From: Mitsuaria sp. WAJ17
GTDB taxonomy: Bacteria; Pseudomonadota; Gammaproteobacteria; Burkholderiales; Burkholderiaceae_C
Assembly: GCF_014174515.1 (NCBI RefSeq)
Contig: NZ_JACJUG010000005.1
Coordinates: forward strand, 157,714-221,713
Reading direction: 5' to 3'
DNA: 64,000 nucleotides
Of this stretch, positions 16,986 to 25,351 are shown one piece after another (positions within the stretch are counted from its first letter, which is position 1; each line of letters opens with the position of its first letter). The position numbers and the translations under genes are program-made. The notes under the pieces are model-generated. The model made no database searches and was not told the DNA's origin. It was given only the letters and a program-made list of their open reading frames with translations.

Positions 16986-19562
16986 TCAACGGAAGGTGTA
17001 CTTGCCGCTCACGTAGATGTAGCGGCCGCGGTTCGAGTAGAGCTCGGCGAAGCCCATCTGGGTGTAGCTGTTGCTGGACGCATTGGTCAGGCTCAGCGGC
17101 GGCATGCGGTCGAACAGGTTCTTGACGCCCAGGCTCAGCTCCAGGTTCTTGAAGCCGGAGTACTGCAGCAGGGCATCAGCCTCTTCGTAGGTGCCCACGT
17201 AGCCGGTGCCGGCCTTGATGGGGAAGGGCTTGTCGGTGTCGTAGAAGCCGCCCACGGTCTTCCAGGTCACGCCATAGGTCCAGGGGCCGTTCTCGACCGA
17301 GACGTTGACGCTGTTGCGGAAGCGCGGGGTGTTGTAGGTGCCGACGTACTCGCTCCAGTCGGAGCCGTCTCCGGCGCGGGTCTTGTTGGTCGAGTAGTAG
17401 GTCAGCAGTTCACGCACCGACACGTTGCCCAGGAACGTGCCGTTGATGCGCCAGCGGGCATCCACGTCCACGCCCGAAGTCTCGCGCTGGGCGAAGTTCT
17501 GCAGGTTGGTGAAGATGTTGAAGCGCGGGCCCACCTTGGTGAAGCGGCCGGCTTCGATCGACGACGCCAGCGTGGGGGTGCTGATGTCGTTGGTCTTTTT
17601 GATCTTCCACCAGTCCACGCTGGCATTGAAGTTCTTGCTCAGCTCGAACACGGCGCCGACGTTGTAGGTCTTGCCCTTCTCAGGCTGCAGGTCGGGGTTG
17701 GAACCATTGACCTGGTAGGCCGACACCAGGCACTTGCCCTGGGCATCCAGCGGCACGCCCAGGATCTTGCACTGATCCGGATCGGTGATGGTCACCGCGC
17801 CTTCTTCCTGGGCACCGAACAGCTGCTTCAGCACGGGAGCGCGGAAGCTGCCGGAGTAGGAACCACGCAGGGCGACGGTCGGGGCAGCCGTCCACTTCAG
17901 GCCGATCTTGGGGCTGCTGGAGCTGGCGTTGGGGTACTTGTCGTAGCGCAGGGCGGCCTGGGCTTCCAGGCTCTTCAGCACCGGGATGGACAGCTCGCCG
18001 AACACGGCCTTGTAGGTGCGGGCGGCATCCACAGGGGCCTGCTTGATCGAGCCCACCACCTTGCCGGCCTGCGTCAGCGCATCGGGGGTGTCGGTCAGGG
18101 TTTCACGGTTCAGGTTCATGCCCACGGCGAACTTCATCATGCCGGCGGGCAGCTTGGTGACGTCACCGCTGAGCAGGGCGTTGAAGCTGGTCAGGACCGA
18201 CTTGCCGGTGCGCACCGGGCTGACCTTCAGGCTGTCCACGAAGGCCGGGTCATTGGTGTTGACCGTCGGGTTCAGCTTGCCGCTCTCGGTGGCCGGGCCC
18301 CACTTGGTGGCGTCGTAGTAGTTGTGGTCAGTGTTGACCACCTTGCTCTCGCCGCGCGCCACATTGACCTTCCAGTCGTAGGTGCCGAAGCTGCCTTCCA
18401 CGCCGGCGGCGGCGTTGATGAAGTCGGCCTTGCGGTCGGTGATGCGAGGGCCACCTTGCATGAAGCGGCCGGCGATGTAGACCTTGTCGGTGCCCAGGCC
18501 CCAGTCAGCCGGGATCTCGTAGGGACGCTGCGCCGCGTTGGTGATGGGCACCACGAAGTAGTCGGGCACCGGGTGGGCCTCGAAGTGGTCCTTGGAGGTC
18601 GAGTAGGTCACTTCCGCGAAGGCGCGGGTGTCCGGGTTGATCTGGTACGAGGCAATGGCCATCGCGCTCAGACGGTCGGCACCGTTGTAGGCGGTCAGGA
18701 TGCTCTTGTTGAAGTCGTAGCGGCAGACCGTCCCGTTCAGGCTTTCAGCCGGGCAGGCCGAGTAGGGCACGCCCACCAGAGCACCGGTGTTGGGGTCGAT
18801 GACGTTGCCGTAGGGCGAGAAGGAACTGCGGGCGTCATTGCCACCGAAGCGGCGGAAGTCCACCGAGCTGGAGATGTCGCGGTCCTTGCGGTAGAGCGGG
18901 TCGCGCTTCAGGTAGTCCAGGCCCACCAGGATGTTGAAGCGGTCCTTGTTCAGGTCACCGAAGCCGGCGGACGCGCCGAAGCGGGTCTCGCGGCCGTCGC
19001 TGCGGCTGGTCTGGCCGGTGCTCAGGTTGGCCTCGATGCCCTGGTAGTCGGTCTTGGTGATGAAGTTCACCACGCCGCCGATGGCGTCTGCACCGTAGAT
19101 GGCGGAGCCGCCGTCCTTCAGGATTTCAACGCGCTCGATGGCGCCGATGGGCAGGGAGTTGATGTCGAACGCAGCGCCAGCACCCGACGAGTCGTAGATG
19201 GCGTTGACGGGCAGGCGGCGGCCATTCAGCAGCACCAGGGTTTCGCTGCTGGACAGGCCGCGCAGGCGAACGTTGGCGGTGCCAGAACCGGCCGGCGAGT
19301 TGGAGGCCAGCTCGCCCTGGTCGAAGATGTCGATCGAGGGGATGGAGCGCAGCAGCTCGTTCACCGAGGTGGCGCCAGTACGCTCGATCTGCTTGCGGGT
19401 CACGACCTCAACGGGAGAGGGGCCCTCGGCATTGGTGCGCTTGATCGCCGAACCGGTGATCTCGACGCGCTCCAGTTGTTCCTGTGCTTGCGCCACGCCA
19501 AGCGCGGCACCCAGACCAAAACCCAGCACCATGGCCTTGGCTACGGCAGTCTTCTTGAACAT
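16986..19562 (-). CDS. TonB-dependent outer-membrane receptor
   Basis: This 858-residue outer-membrane transporter is energised by TonB. A signal peptide (MFKKTAVAKAMVLGFGLGAALGVAQA) is followed by the segment LERVEITGSAIKR and a plug domain (SPVEVVTRKQIERTGATSVNELLRSIPSI; VRLRGLSSSETLVLLNGRRLP). A 22-strand-type barrel follows and ends in the typical C-terminal aromatic motif YIYVSGKYTFR. The GSAIKR and NVRLRGL-type plug is common in receptors for peptides or oligosaccharides without a siderophore label. Together with the following S9 peptidase a peptide substrate is plausible, but the ligand cannot be read from sequence. Confidence 0.94.
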   Translation of the reverse strand: MFKKTAVAKAMVLGFGLGAALGVAQAQEQLERVEITGSAIKRTNAEGPSPVEVVTRKQIERTGATSVNELLRSIPSIDIFDQGELASNSPAGSGTANVRLRGLSSSETLVLLNGRRLPVNAIYDSSGAGAAFDINSLPIGAIERVEILKDGGSAIYGADAIGGVVNFITKTDYQGIEANLSTGQTSRSDGRETRFGASAGFGDLNKDRFNILVGLDYLKRDPLYRKDRDISSSVDFRRFGGNDARSSFSPYGNVIDPNTGALVGVPYSACPAESLNGTVCRYDFNKSILTAYNGADRLSAMAIASYQINPDTRAFAEVTYSTSKDHFEAHPVPDYFVVPITNAAQRPYEIPADWGLGTDKVYIAGRFMQGGPRITDRKADFINAAAGVEGSFGTYDWKVNVARGESKVVNTDHNYYDATKWGPATESGKLNPTVNTNDPAFVDSLKVSPVRTGKSVLTSFNALLSGDVTKLPAGMMKFAVGMNLNRETLTDTPDALTQAGKVVGSIKQAPVDAARTYKAVFGELSIPVLKSLEAQAALRYDKYPNASSSSPKIGLKWTAAPTVALRGSYSGSFRAPVLKQLFGAQEEGAVTITDPDQCKILGVPLDAQGKCLVSAYQVNGSNPDLQPEKGKTYNVGAVFELSKNFNASVDWWKIKKTNDISTPTLASSIEAGRFTKVGPRFNIFTNLQNFAQRETSGVDVDARWRINGTFLGNVSVRELLTYYSTNKTRAGDGSDWSEYVGTYNTPRFRNSVNVSVENGPWTYGVTWKTVGGFYDTDKPFPIKAGTGYVGTYEEADALLQYSGFKNLELSLGVKNLFDRMPPLSLTNASSNSYTQMGFAELYSNRGRYIYVSGKYTFR

Positions 19563-19986
19563 TCCTTCTCCTCGGGAATCGGAAGTCTATGTATGAAAAA
19601 TGCGGGCTGATGGCCCGCATCCAGTGAACCTTCTCACGGCGCGGGTAGGCGGTCGCGGAGGGACGGTGAATTTTTTCCGACCCACCTTTGGGGGACCCCT
19701 AGGGTTTTCACCATCGATTGTGGCAATCGCCCCGACAAGTGAGCAGATATGGGACATTTGCCTGGACTTGTCGGCACATGCCGGCCCAAAGCGACACTCA
19801 CAAGGGGGCGCAGGACGCGCGGAAACACAATTTGTTGCAGCGCGCCAACAAATCCCCCAGCCGCGGGCCAGGCCATCCCGGCGGGCCGTAGACAAGGGTC
19901 GGGCCTGGTGCCAGCCCTCAGGGGCCGCGTGAGGCAGCGAAGGGGCTGGCGCTCTCTAGAATCGCGCCGCCACCCCTGCCCTTGCC
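19563..19986. other. 424-base divergent intergenic region
   Basis: This gap separates the leftward TonB-receptor gene from the rightward FAD-reductase gene. It holds a terminator-like hairpin near the receptor (19600-19620), an unexplained C/G-run stretch near 19680-19705 and a TAGAAT box at 19957-19962 before the reductase. No credible open frame or RNA gene was seen in it. Confidence 0.6.
19600..19620 (-). promoter_or_regulatory. Terminator-like hairpin in the receptor mRNA leader
   Basis: A perfect 8-bp stem ATGCGGGC/GCCCGCAT with a five-base loop is followed on the minus strand by TTTTTC. It ends about 38 bases before the receptor ATG. No minus-strand gene lies upstream to be terminated, so attenuation of the receptor transcript is a possibility. 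Confidence 0.5.
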
Positions 19987-21261
19987 ATGACAGAACGCCA
20001 TTCCTTCCCTCCCCCATCCCCGGGCGTCCCGCCCTCGCACGCGGCGCCGGCTCCCGCGGCCCTGGAAACCGCCTTCGAGGTGCTCGTGGTGGGCGCCGGG
20101 CCAGCCGGTGCCGCGGCAGCCCGGCTGCTCGCGCAGGCCGGCCGTCGCGTGCTGATGATCGACCAGCACCCGCTGGGCCGCGACAAGACCTGCGGCGACG
20201 GCCTCATCCCCGACGCCCACCAGGCCCTGCAGAAGCTGGGGCTGCTGGAGGCGGTGATGGCCCGCGCCGAGCCGGTACGCGAAGTGGGCTGCGTCGGTCC
20301 GCGCGGCGGCCGCGTCGATGTGCCCGGCGAGCTGGCCGTGCTGCCCCGTCAGATCCTGGACGAGCTGCTGGCCCGCCACGCCCTGGCCGCCGGAGCCCGC
20401 TTCGAGCAGGCCCGCTTCGAACAGGTGCTGGAGGACGCGCAGGGCCGCGTCTGCGGCGCCGTGCTGCAGCGGGGCGGCGAGCGCCTGGAGCTGCGGGCCG
20501 ACTGGGTCATCCTGGCCACCGGAGCCGTGCCCAAGGCCCTGATCGCCGCCGGCATGTGCGAGCGCCACACGCCCAGTGGCGTGGCCCTGCGCGGCTATGT
20601 GCACGCGCCGGCCATGGTCGGCCGTATCCAGGCCATGGAGGTGGTGTGGTCGCGCGAGGTCCGGCCGGGCTATGGCTGGATCTTCCCTGCGCCACAGGGC
20701 CGATTCAACATCGGCGTGGGCGTGACCGACAGCCACAGCGCCGTGGCCGGCAAGGGGCAGAAGAAGGACGTCAACCTGCGCGCCCTCTTCGACGCCTTCT
20801 GCCAGCACTACCCGCCCGCGGCGGAACTGATGCGCCACGGCCATCTGGAGGGCGAGCTCAAGGGCGCGCCCCTGCGCTGCACCCTGGAGGGCGCGCGCTG
20901 GACGCGCCCGGGCCTGCTGGTCAGTGGCGAGGCCGCCGGCAGCACCTACTCCTTTACCGGCGAAGGCATTGGCAAGGCCATGGCCACGGGCATGGCCGCC
21001 GCCGAGGCCGTGCTGCAGGGCCGGGACGACACGGACACCCGCCAGCGCTACGAAGCCGTGCTGCAGGCACTCAAGCCCCGCTACGATCTCTACGAGCGCG
21101 CCAATCGCATCAACGCGGCGCCCTGGCTGGCCGACCTGCTGATCTGGCGCGCCAGGCGGAGCCCGCGCCTGCGACAGCGCATGAGCGGCGTGCTCAACGA
21201 GACCAGCAATCCGGGCACCCTGCTGAGCCTCAAGGGCATCAGGCGCCTGTTCCTCGAGTAG
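19987..21261 (+). CDS. Geranylgeranyl-reductase family FAD-dependent oxidoreductase
   Basis: This 424-residue flavoprotein has an N-terminal FAD-binding Rossmann motif (VLVVGAGPAGAAAARLLAQAG, about residues 36-56), then DKTCGDGLIPDA, the family signature, and the second FAD motif GEAAGSTYSFTGEGIGKAM. The family (GGR/menaquinone-ring and related reductases) reduces isoprenoid or polyprenyl double bonds, or acts on aromatic substrates. The actual substrate here is unknown. The first 35 residues are Pro/Ala-rich and may be disordered, or the start may be later. It is followed by a class II amidotransferase gene after 15 bases, probably in one transcript. Confidence 0.85.
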   Translation: MTERHSFPPPSPGVPPSHAAPAPAALETAFEVLVVGAGPAGAAAARLLAQAGRRVLMIDQHPLGRDKTCGDGLIPDAHQALQKLGLLEAVMARAEPVREVGCVGPRGGRVDVPGELAVLPRQILDELLARHALAAGARFEQARFEQVLEDAQGRVCGAVLQRGGERLELRADWVILATGAVPKALIAAGMCERHTPSGVALRGYVHAPAMVGRIQAMEVVWSREVRPGYGWIFPAPQGRFNIGVGVTDSHSAVAGKGQKKDVNLRALFDAFCQHYPPAAELMRHGHLEGELKGAPLRCTLEGARWTRPGLLVSGEAAGSTYSFTGEGIGKAMATGMAAAEAVLQGRDDTDTRQRYEAVLQALKPRYDLYERANRINAAPWLADLLIWRARRSPRLRQRMSGVLNETSNPGTLLSLKGIRRLFLE

Positions 21262-21276
21262 ACAAGGACCCTTCCC

Positions 21277-22032
21277 ATGTGCCAGCTGCTGGGCATGAAC
21301 TGCAATGTGCCGACGGACGTGATGTTCAGCTTCACCGGCCTGGCCACCCGGGCCGAGGAGCACAAGGACGGCTTCGGCATCGCCTTCTTCGAGGGCCGCG
21401 GCCTGCGCCATTTCGTGGACCACCACAGCGCGCGCGTCTCACCCCTGGCCGGCTTCATCAAGCATTACCCCATCAAGAGCGACAACGTCATCGCCCACAT
21501 CCGCAAGGCCACGCAGGGTCAGGTCATGCTGGAGAACACCCACCCCTTCGTGCGCGAGCTGTGGGGCCGCTACTGGGTCTTCGCCCACAACGGCAACCTC
21601 AAGGACTTCCACCCGCCCCTTCACGCCGCCTTCCGCCCCGTGGGCGACACCGACAGCGAGCGCGCCTTCTGCTGGCTGATGCAGGAACTGGCCAAGGCGC
21701 ACTGCAGCGTGCCCAGTGTCGAGGAGCTCTGCCTGACCCTGGCCGAGCTGATGCCGCGGCTCAATGCCTACGGCACCTTCAACATGCTGCTCTCCAACGG
21801 GCAGGCCCTCTGGGCTCACGGCTCGACCAAGCTGCACTACCTGCTGCGCCAGCACCCCTTCGGCCGTGTGCACCTTCAGGACGAAGACCTCAGCGTGGAC
21901 CTGTCCCGCCACGCCTCACCCCTGGACCGTGCCGCCATCATCGCCACCGAGCCCCTGACCCGCGACGAGCCCTGGGTAGCCTTCCAACCCGGCGAGCTCA
22001 AGGTCTTCGTCGGCGGTGCACTGGCGGGCTGA
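21277..22032 (+). CDS. Class II glutamine amidotransferase (YafJ-like)
   Basis: This 251-residue protein begins MCQLLGMNCN, so the catalytic cysteine is residue 2 and is exposed after removal of Met, as in Ntn-type class II amidotransferases. Other family segments are EEHKDGFGIAFFEG, HIRKATQG, NTHPFVRE and WVFAHNGNL. The stand-alone glutaminase-type domain releases ammonia from glutamine, but the acceptor for this YafJ group is not established. It follows the FAD reductase by 15 bases. The next gene, a histidine kinase, starts about 97 bases later. Confidence 0.88.
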   Translation: MCQLLGMNCNVPTDVMFSFTGLATRAEEHKDGFGIAFFEGRGLRHFVDHHSARVSPLAGFIKHYPIKSDNVIAHIRKATQGQVMLENTHPFVRELWGRYWVFAHNGNLKDFHPPLHAAFRPVGDTDSERAFCWLMQELAKAHCSVPSVEELCLTLAELMPRLNAYGTFNMLLSNGQALWAHGSTKLHYLLRQHPFGRVHLQDEDLSVDLSRHASPLDRAAIIATEPLTRDEPWVAFQPGELKVFVGGALAG

Positions 22033-22129
22033 GCGCCGCCGGACCGCTGCAGGCCGCCATCCGCCGGAGCTGCCTGCCGTTCGCCGCAAGCCCATGATCC
22101 ATCCGCCACGCGGCAGGGATACTCGCAGC

Positions 22130-23278
22130 ATGGCGACTCCCTCCACCTCCCTTTCCTGGCATGCCGCGCTGCGCCACGATGCCGCGCAAGCGCTGGGCCA
22201 TGTCCTGCGCAACGAAAACGGCGTCTGTCGCAACTCGCAATTCCTGGGCGCCGTGACCGGGGCGCTGTTCGGCGGCATGGGCCTGTTCGCCGGCATCTAC
22301 AAGGACAGCGGCGCCCTGCTGCTGGGCCTGCTGGCCTGGCTGGGGTTCAGCGGTGGCTTCCTCGGCCTCATGGGCCTGTCCTGGCTGCGACCGCTGTGGT
22401 TTTCGGGCCGTCCAGCGCTCATTCTCAGCACGCTGACGGGGCTGGTGGCCGGCGCCATCGGCATGACGCAAGGCCTGCGCCGCGCGCCCGTGGACCACGG
22501 ACTGCCCTGGCCGGCGCAACTGGAAGGCGCCATCGCCGCCGCCAAGATCGGCATGCCCCTGCCCCTGATGATGGCCTTCGCCCTGCTGCTGGTGGTGATC
22601 CTGACAGCCAGCCAGCGCCGCGAGCAGATGGCCCGCGAGCTGACACTGGCGAAGAGCCGCGCGGACCAGGAACAGGCCCGGCGCGAAGCCAGCGAGGCAC
22701 GGCTGCGCCTGCTGCAGGCCCAGATCCAGCCGCATTTCATCTTCAACACGCTGGCCGCCGTCCAGCACTGGGTGGATACCGGCGACCAGCGCGCCAGCCC
22801 CCTGCTGCGCCAGCTGAGCAGCTTTCTGCGCGGCTCGGCCGAGCTGATGCTGCGGCCCGAGGTCAGCCTGGCCGAGGAGCTTCAGCTGGTGCAGGCCTAC
22901 CTGGGCGTCATGCAGGCCCGCTGGGGCGAGCGACTGAGCTACCGGCTGGACATCGCCCCTGCCGCCGCGGCCGCCGCCAGCCTGCCCCCGGGCATCGTGC
23001 TGAGCCTGGTCGAGAACGCGCTGGAGCACGGCATCGCGCCCACCCTCAACGGCGCCGAGCTGCATCTGCAGCTGCAGGCGCTGCCTTCGGGCGGCTGGCA
23101 GCTGCTGATCGAGGACAGCGGCGTGGGCCTGGCCGAAGACTGGCAGGAAGGCCTGGGACTGGGCAACAGCCGCGCCCGGCTGCAGGGCTTCTTCGGTGAG
23201 CGCGCCGCCCTGAGGCTCAGCCCGCGCGAGGACGGTCCGGGCACCCGCGTGTGTCTGCAGCTGGAGGGGCAGGCATGA
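22130..23278 (+). CDS. LytS-type sensor histidine kinase (first of a tandem pair)
   Basis: This 382-residue membrane kinase has about four predicted helices in residues 35-165 and a short coiled linker. A His_kinase domain follows, with the phosphoacceptor in QIQPHFIFNTLAAVQHW, and the ATPase N-box is SLVENALEHGI with G-box DSGVGL...GLGLGNSRARL. ATG 22130 is chosen because the conserved part begins there; an ATG 36 bases upstream is also possible. The stop TGA overlaps the ATG of the next kinase. The likely partner regulator is the LytTR protein two genes on. Confidence 0.9.
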   Translation: MATPSTSLSWHAALRHDAAQALGHVLRNENGVCRNSQFLGAVTGALFGGMGLFAGIYKDSGALLLGLLAWLGFSGGFLGLMGLSWLRPLWFSGRPALILSTLTGLVAGAIGMTQGLRRAPVDHGLPWPAQLEGAIAAAKIGMPLPLMMAFALLLVVILTASQRREQMARELTLAKSRADQEQARREASEARLRLLQAQIQPHFIFNTLAAVQHWVDTGDQRASPLLRQLSSFLRGSAELMLRPEVSLAEELQLVQAYLGVMQARWGERLSYRLDIAPAAAAAASLPPGIVLSLVENALEHGIAPTLNGAELHLQLQALPSGGWQLLIEDSGVGLAEDWQEGLGLGNSRARLQGFFGERAALRLSPREDGPGTRVCLQLEGQA

Positions 23279-24438
23279 GCGCGCTCACCCTGCGCGAGCG
23301 CATCCTGGGCTTCTGGCGCGAGGTGGACTGGCGGGTCGCACTGATGCTGGGGCCGCGGCACCGCTTCACCCCGGCGCAGTGGCAGCAGCTGCAGGCGCTG
23401 CCGCCCATGTCTGCCAGCGTGACGGCAGCGATCTGGATCAACATCATCTGCTCCGGGCTGTTCCAGCTCTGGGCCGTGAACCGTTTCTTCCCGGGGACGC
23501 CCTGGCAAGGCCTGCTTGCGGTCTTCCTGGCCAACCATGGGATCGGGGTGATGCAGCTGTCCATGCTGCAGCAGCTCTGGCGCCGCCCCACCATGAAGCG
23601 GCTGTACCTGATCTCCAGCGTCTACGCCCTGGTTTGGATCGCCACGGTCCTGGGCCTCCTGACCTGGCAGGCCAGCATTCACCTGGACAAGGCGCTGGCC
23701 CGGTCCCTGCTCCTGATGCTGGTGCTGGGCATGGCCCTGGGCGCCCTGGCCCTGTGGGTCCTGGCCTGCTGGCGCAACGAGTACTGCGCCCAATGGCTGC
23801 GCGAGCAGGAGCGCCAAACCGAGGCCCTGGAGCTGGCCCGCCGACTGGCCACCGCTCAGATCCAGCCGCACTTCCTCTTCAACTCCCTGGCCGCGCTGCA
23901 GCACTGGGTGCAGGTCAAGGACGACCGCGCCGCGCCGTTGCTGGCCTCGCTGACCGGCTATCTGCGCGCCACGCTGCCGCTCTTTGAACGCCCGCTGCTG
24001 AGCGTGGCCGAGGAGGCGGAGGCCGCACGCCGCTATCTCGAGGTGATGCAGGCGAGGCTGGGCGAACGCCTGCGTTTTCGCCTGGACATCCACCCCGATG
24101 CGGCCGGCGCCCAGCTGCCGCCCGGCGTGCTGCTGACCCTGGTCGAGAATGCCATCGAGCACGGCGTGCAGCCACGCCTGCAAGGCGGGGAGATCACCAT
24201 CCAGGCCAGCTGCGACGCCCAGAGCGGGCTGTTTCTGCAGGTGCTGGACGACGGCCACGGGCCCGTGCCCGGGCTGGACTTCAGCCAGTCCTCGCCCACC
24301 GCGGCCGGCCACGGCGGTCTGGGCCTGCGCAACACCTTGCAGCGCCTGCGCCAGGCCTTTGGCGAACGGGCCAGTCTGGAACTGCGGCCCCTGGACGGAG
24401 GCGGCTGCGCGGCCGAGGTGCGTATCCAGGCCGCCTGA
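23275..24438 (+). CDS. LytS-type sensor histidine kinase (second of a tandem pair)
   Basis: This 387-residue paralogue of the preceding kinase has four or so membrane helices in residues 45-165, then QIQPHFLFNSLAALQHW with the phosphoacceptor histidine. The N-box is TLVENAIEHGV, and DDGHGP and GGLGLRNTLQRL form the ATP lid. The start codon overlaps the previous stop (ATGA), so the two kinases are translationally coupled and should be made in similar amounts, which would suit a heterodimer. The LytTR regulator gene begins 30 bases downstream behind a strong AGGAGAGAGG ribosome-binding site. Confidence 0.9.
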   Translation: MSALTLRERILGFWREVDWRVALMLGPRHRFTPAQWQQLQALPPMSASVTAAIWINIICSGLFQLWAVNRFFPGTPWQGLLAVFLANHGIGVMQLSMLQQLWRRPTMKRLYLISSVYALVWIATVLGLLTWQASIHLDKALARSLLLMLVLGMALGALALWVLACWRNEYCAQWLREQERQTEALELARRLATAQIQPHFLFNSLAALQHWVQVKDDRAAPLLASLTGYLRATLPLFERPLLSVAEEAEAARRYLEVMQARLGERLRFRLDIHPDAAGAQLPPGVLLTLVENAIEHGVQPRLQGGEITIQASCDAQSGLFLQVLDDGHGPVPGLDFSQSSPTAAGHGGLGLRNTLQRLRQAFGERASLELRPLDGGGCAAEVRIQAA

Positions 24439-24468
24439 ACAAACACAACAGCAAGGAGAGAGGACCCC

Positions 24469-25230
24469 ATGACCACCCCCATCCGCACCCTCATCGCCGA
24501 CGACGAGGAAGGGCCGCGCGAGCAGCTGCGCGCCGCCCTGCAACGCCTCTGGCCCGAACTCGACATCGTGGCCGCCAGCCGCCATGGCGTCGATGCTTGG
24601 GACGACTTCCTGGCGCACGAGCCCCAGATCTGCTTCCTGGACATCAACATGCCCGGCCTCACTGGCATCGAGGTGGCTCGCCGCATGGGCGCCACCGCCC
24701 GCCCGCCCCATGTGGTCTTCGTGACGGCCTATGGCGACCACGCCCTGGCCGCCTTCGACACCGGTGCGGTCGATTACGTGATGAAGCCCGTGGAGGACGC
24801 CCGCCTGTCGCAGGCCATCGAGCGGCTGAAGGCCCGGCTGCAGCAGCCCGCCCCCGACCTCCAGGCCCTGCTCAAGCAGCTCCTGCCCATGGCTGCGGCC
24901 ACGCCCAAGGCCCGCCTGATCCAGGCCTCCCTGGGGCGCGAGGTCAAGATGATCGATCCGCAGGACGTGGTCTATTTCGAGAGCGACAACCGCTACACCC
25001 GCGTCGTCTACACCGGCGGCGAGGCCCTGATCCGCACGCCGCTGAAGGAACTGCTGGCCTCGCTGGACGCCGAACTCTTCTGGCAGGTGCACCGCTCGGT
25101 GCTGGTCAACAGCCGCTGCATCGCAAGCGCCGTGCGCATCGACGAAAACACCATGCAGCTGACGCTCAAGGGCCGAGAAGAGAAGCTGCCGGTGTCGCGC
25201 CAGTTCCAGGGCCTGTTCAAGGGACAGTGA
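24469..25230 (+). CDS. LytTR-family response regulator
   Basis: This 253-residue regulator has an N-terminal receiver (about 1-120) with the acidic pocket DDEE, the phospho-acceptor in ICFLDINMPG, the Thr in VFVTAYGDHA and Lys in VMKPVEDA. The C-terminal LytTR DNA-binding domain (about 145-250) contains VVYFESDNRYTRVVY, LIRTPLKELLASL and FWQVHRSVLVNS. It is the third gene of an operon with two LytS-type kinases. LytTR proteins bind direct repeats upstream of targets; no target was identified nearby. Confidence 0.93.
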   Translation: MTTPIRTLIADDEEGPREQLRAALQRLWPELDIVAASRHGVDAWDDFLAHEPQICFLDINMPGLTGIEVARRMGATARPPHVVFVTAYGDHALAAFDTGAVDYVMKPVEDARLSQAIERLKARLQQPAPDLQALLKQLLPMAAATPKARLIQASLGREVKMIDPQDVVYFESDNRYTRVVYTGGEALIRTPLKELLASLDAELFWQVHRSVLVNSRCIASAVRIDENTMQLTLKGREEKLPVSRQFQGLFKGQ

Positions 25231-25351
25231 CGCCACGATGAAGGGGCCGCGCGGCGCCTGACGCCCTGGGTGCTGGCACGGGTTCGCCCCCAGCCGTAAG
25301 CGCCTGCCCCCCCCGTAGCATGGCCCCCCCTGCCTCCACAAGACGCACGCC

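Noticed and set aside
16548..19610. A long open frame opposite the TonB receptor
   Set aside because: It is antisense to a complete receptor with signal peptide, plug and barrel. Its repeat-like Gly/Val/His composition is the usual artefact.
19957..19962. TAGAAT as the -10 box of the FAD reductase promoter
   Set aside because: No acceptable -35 hexamer lies 16-18 bases upstream, so it was not called as a promoter.
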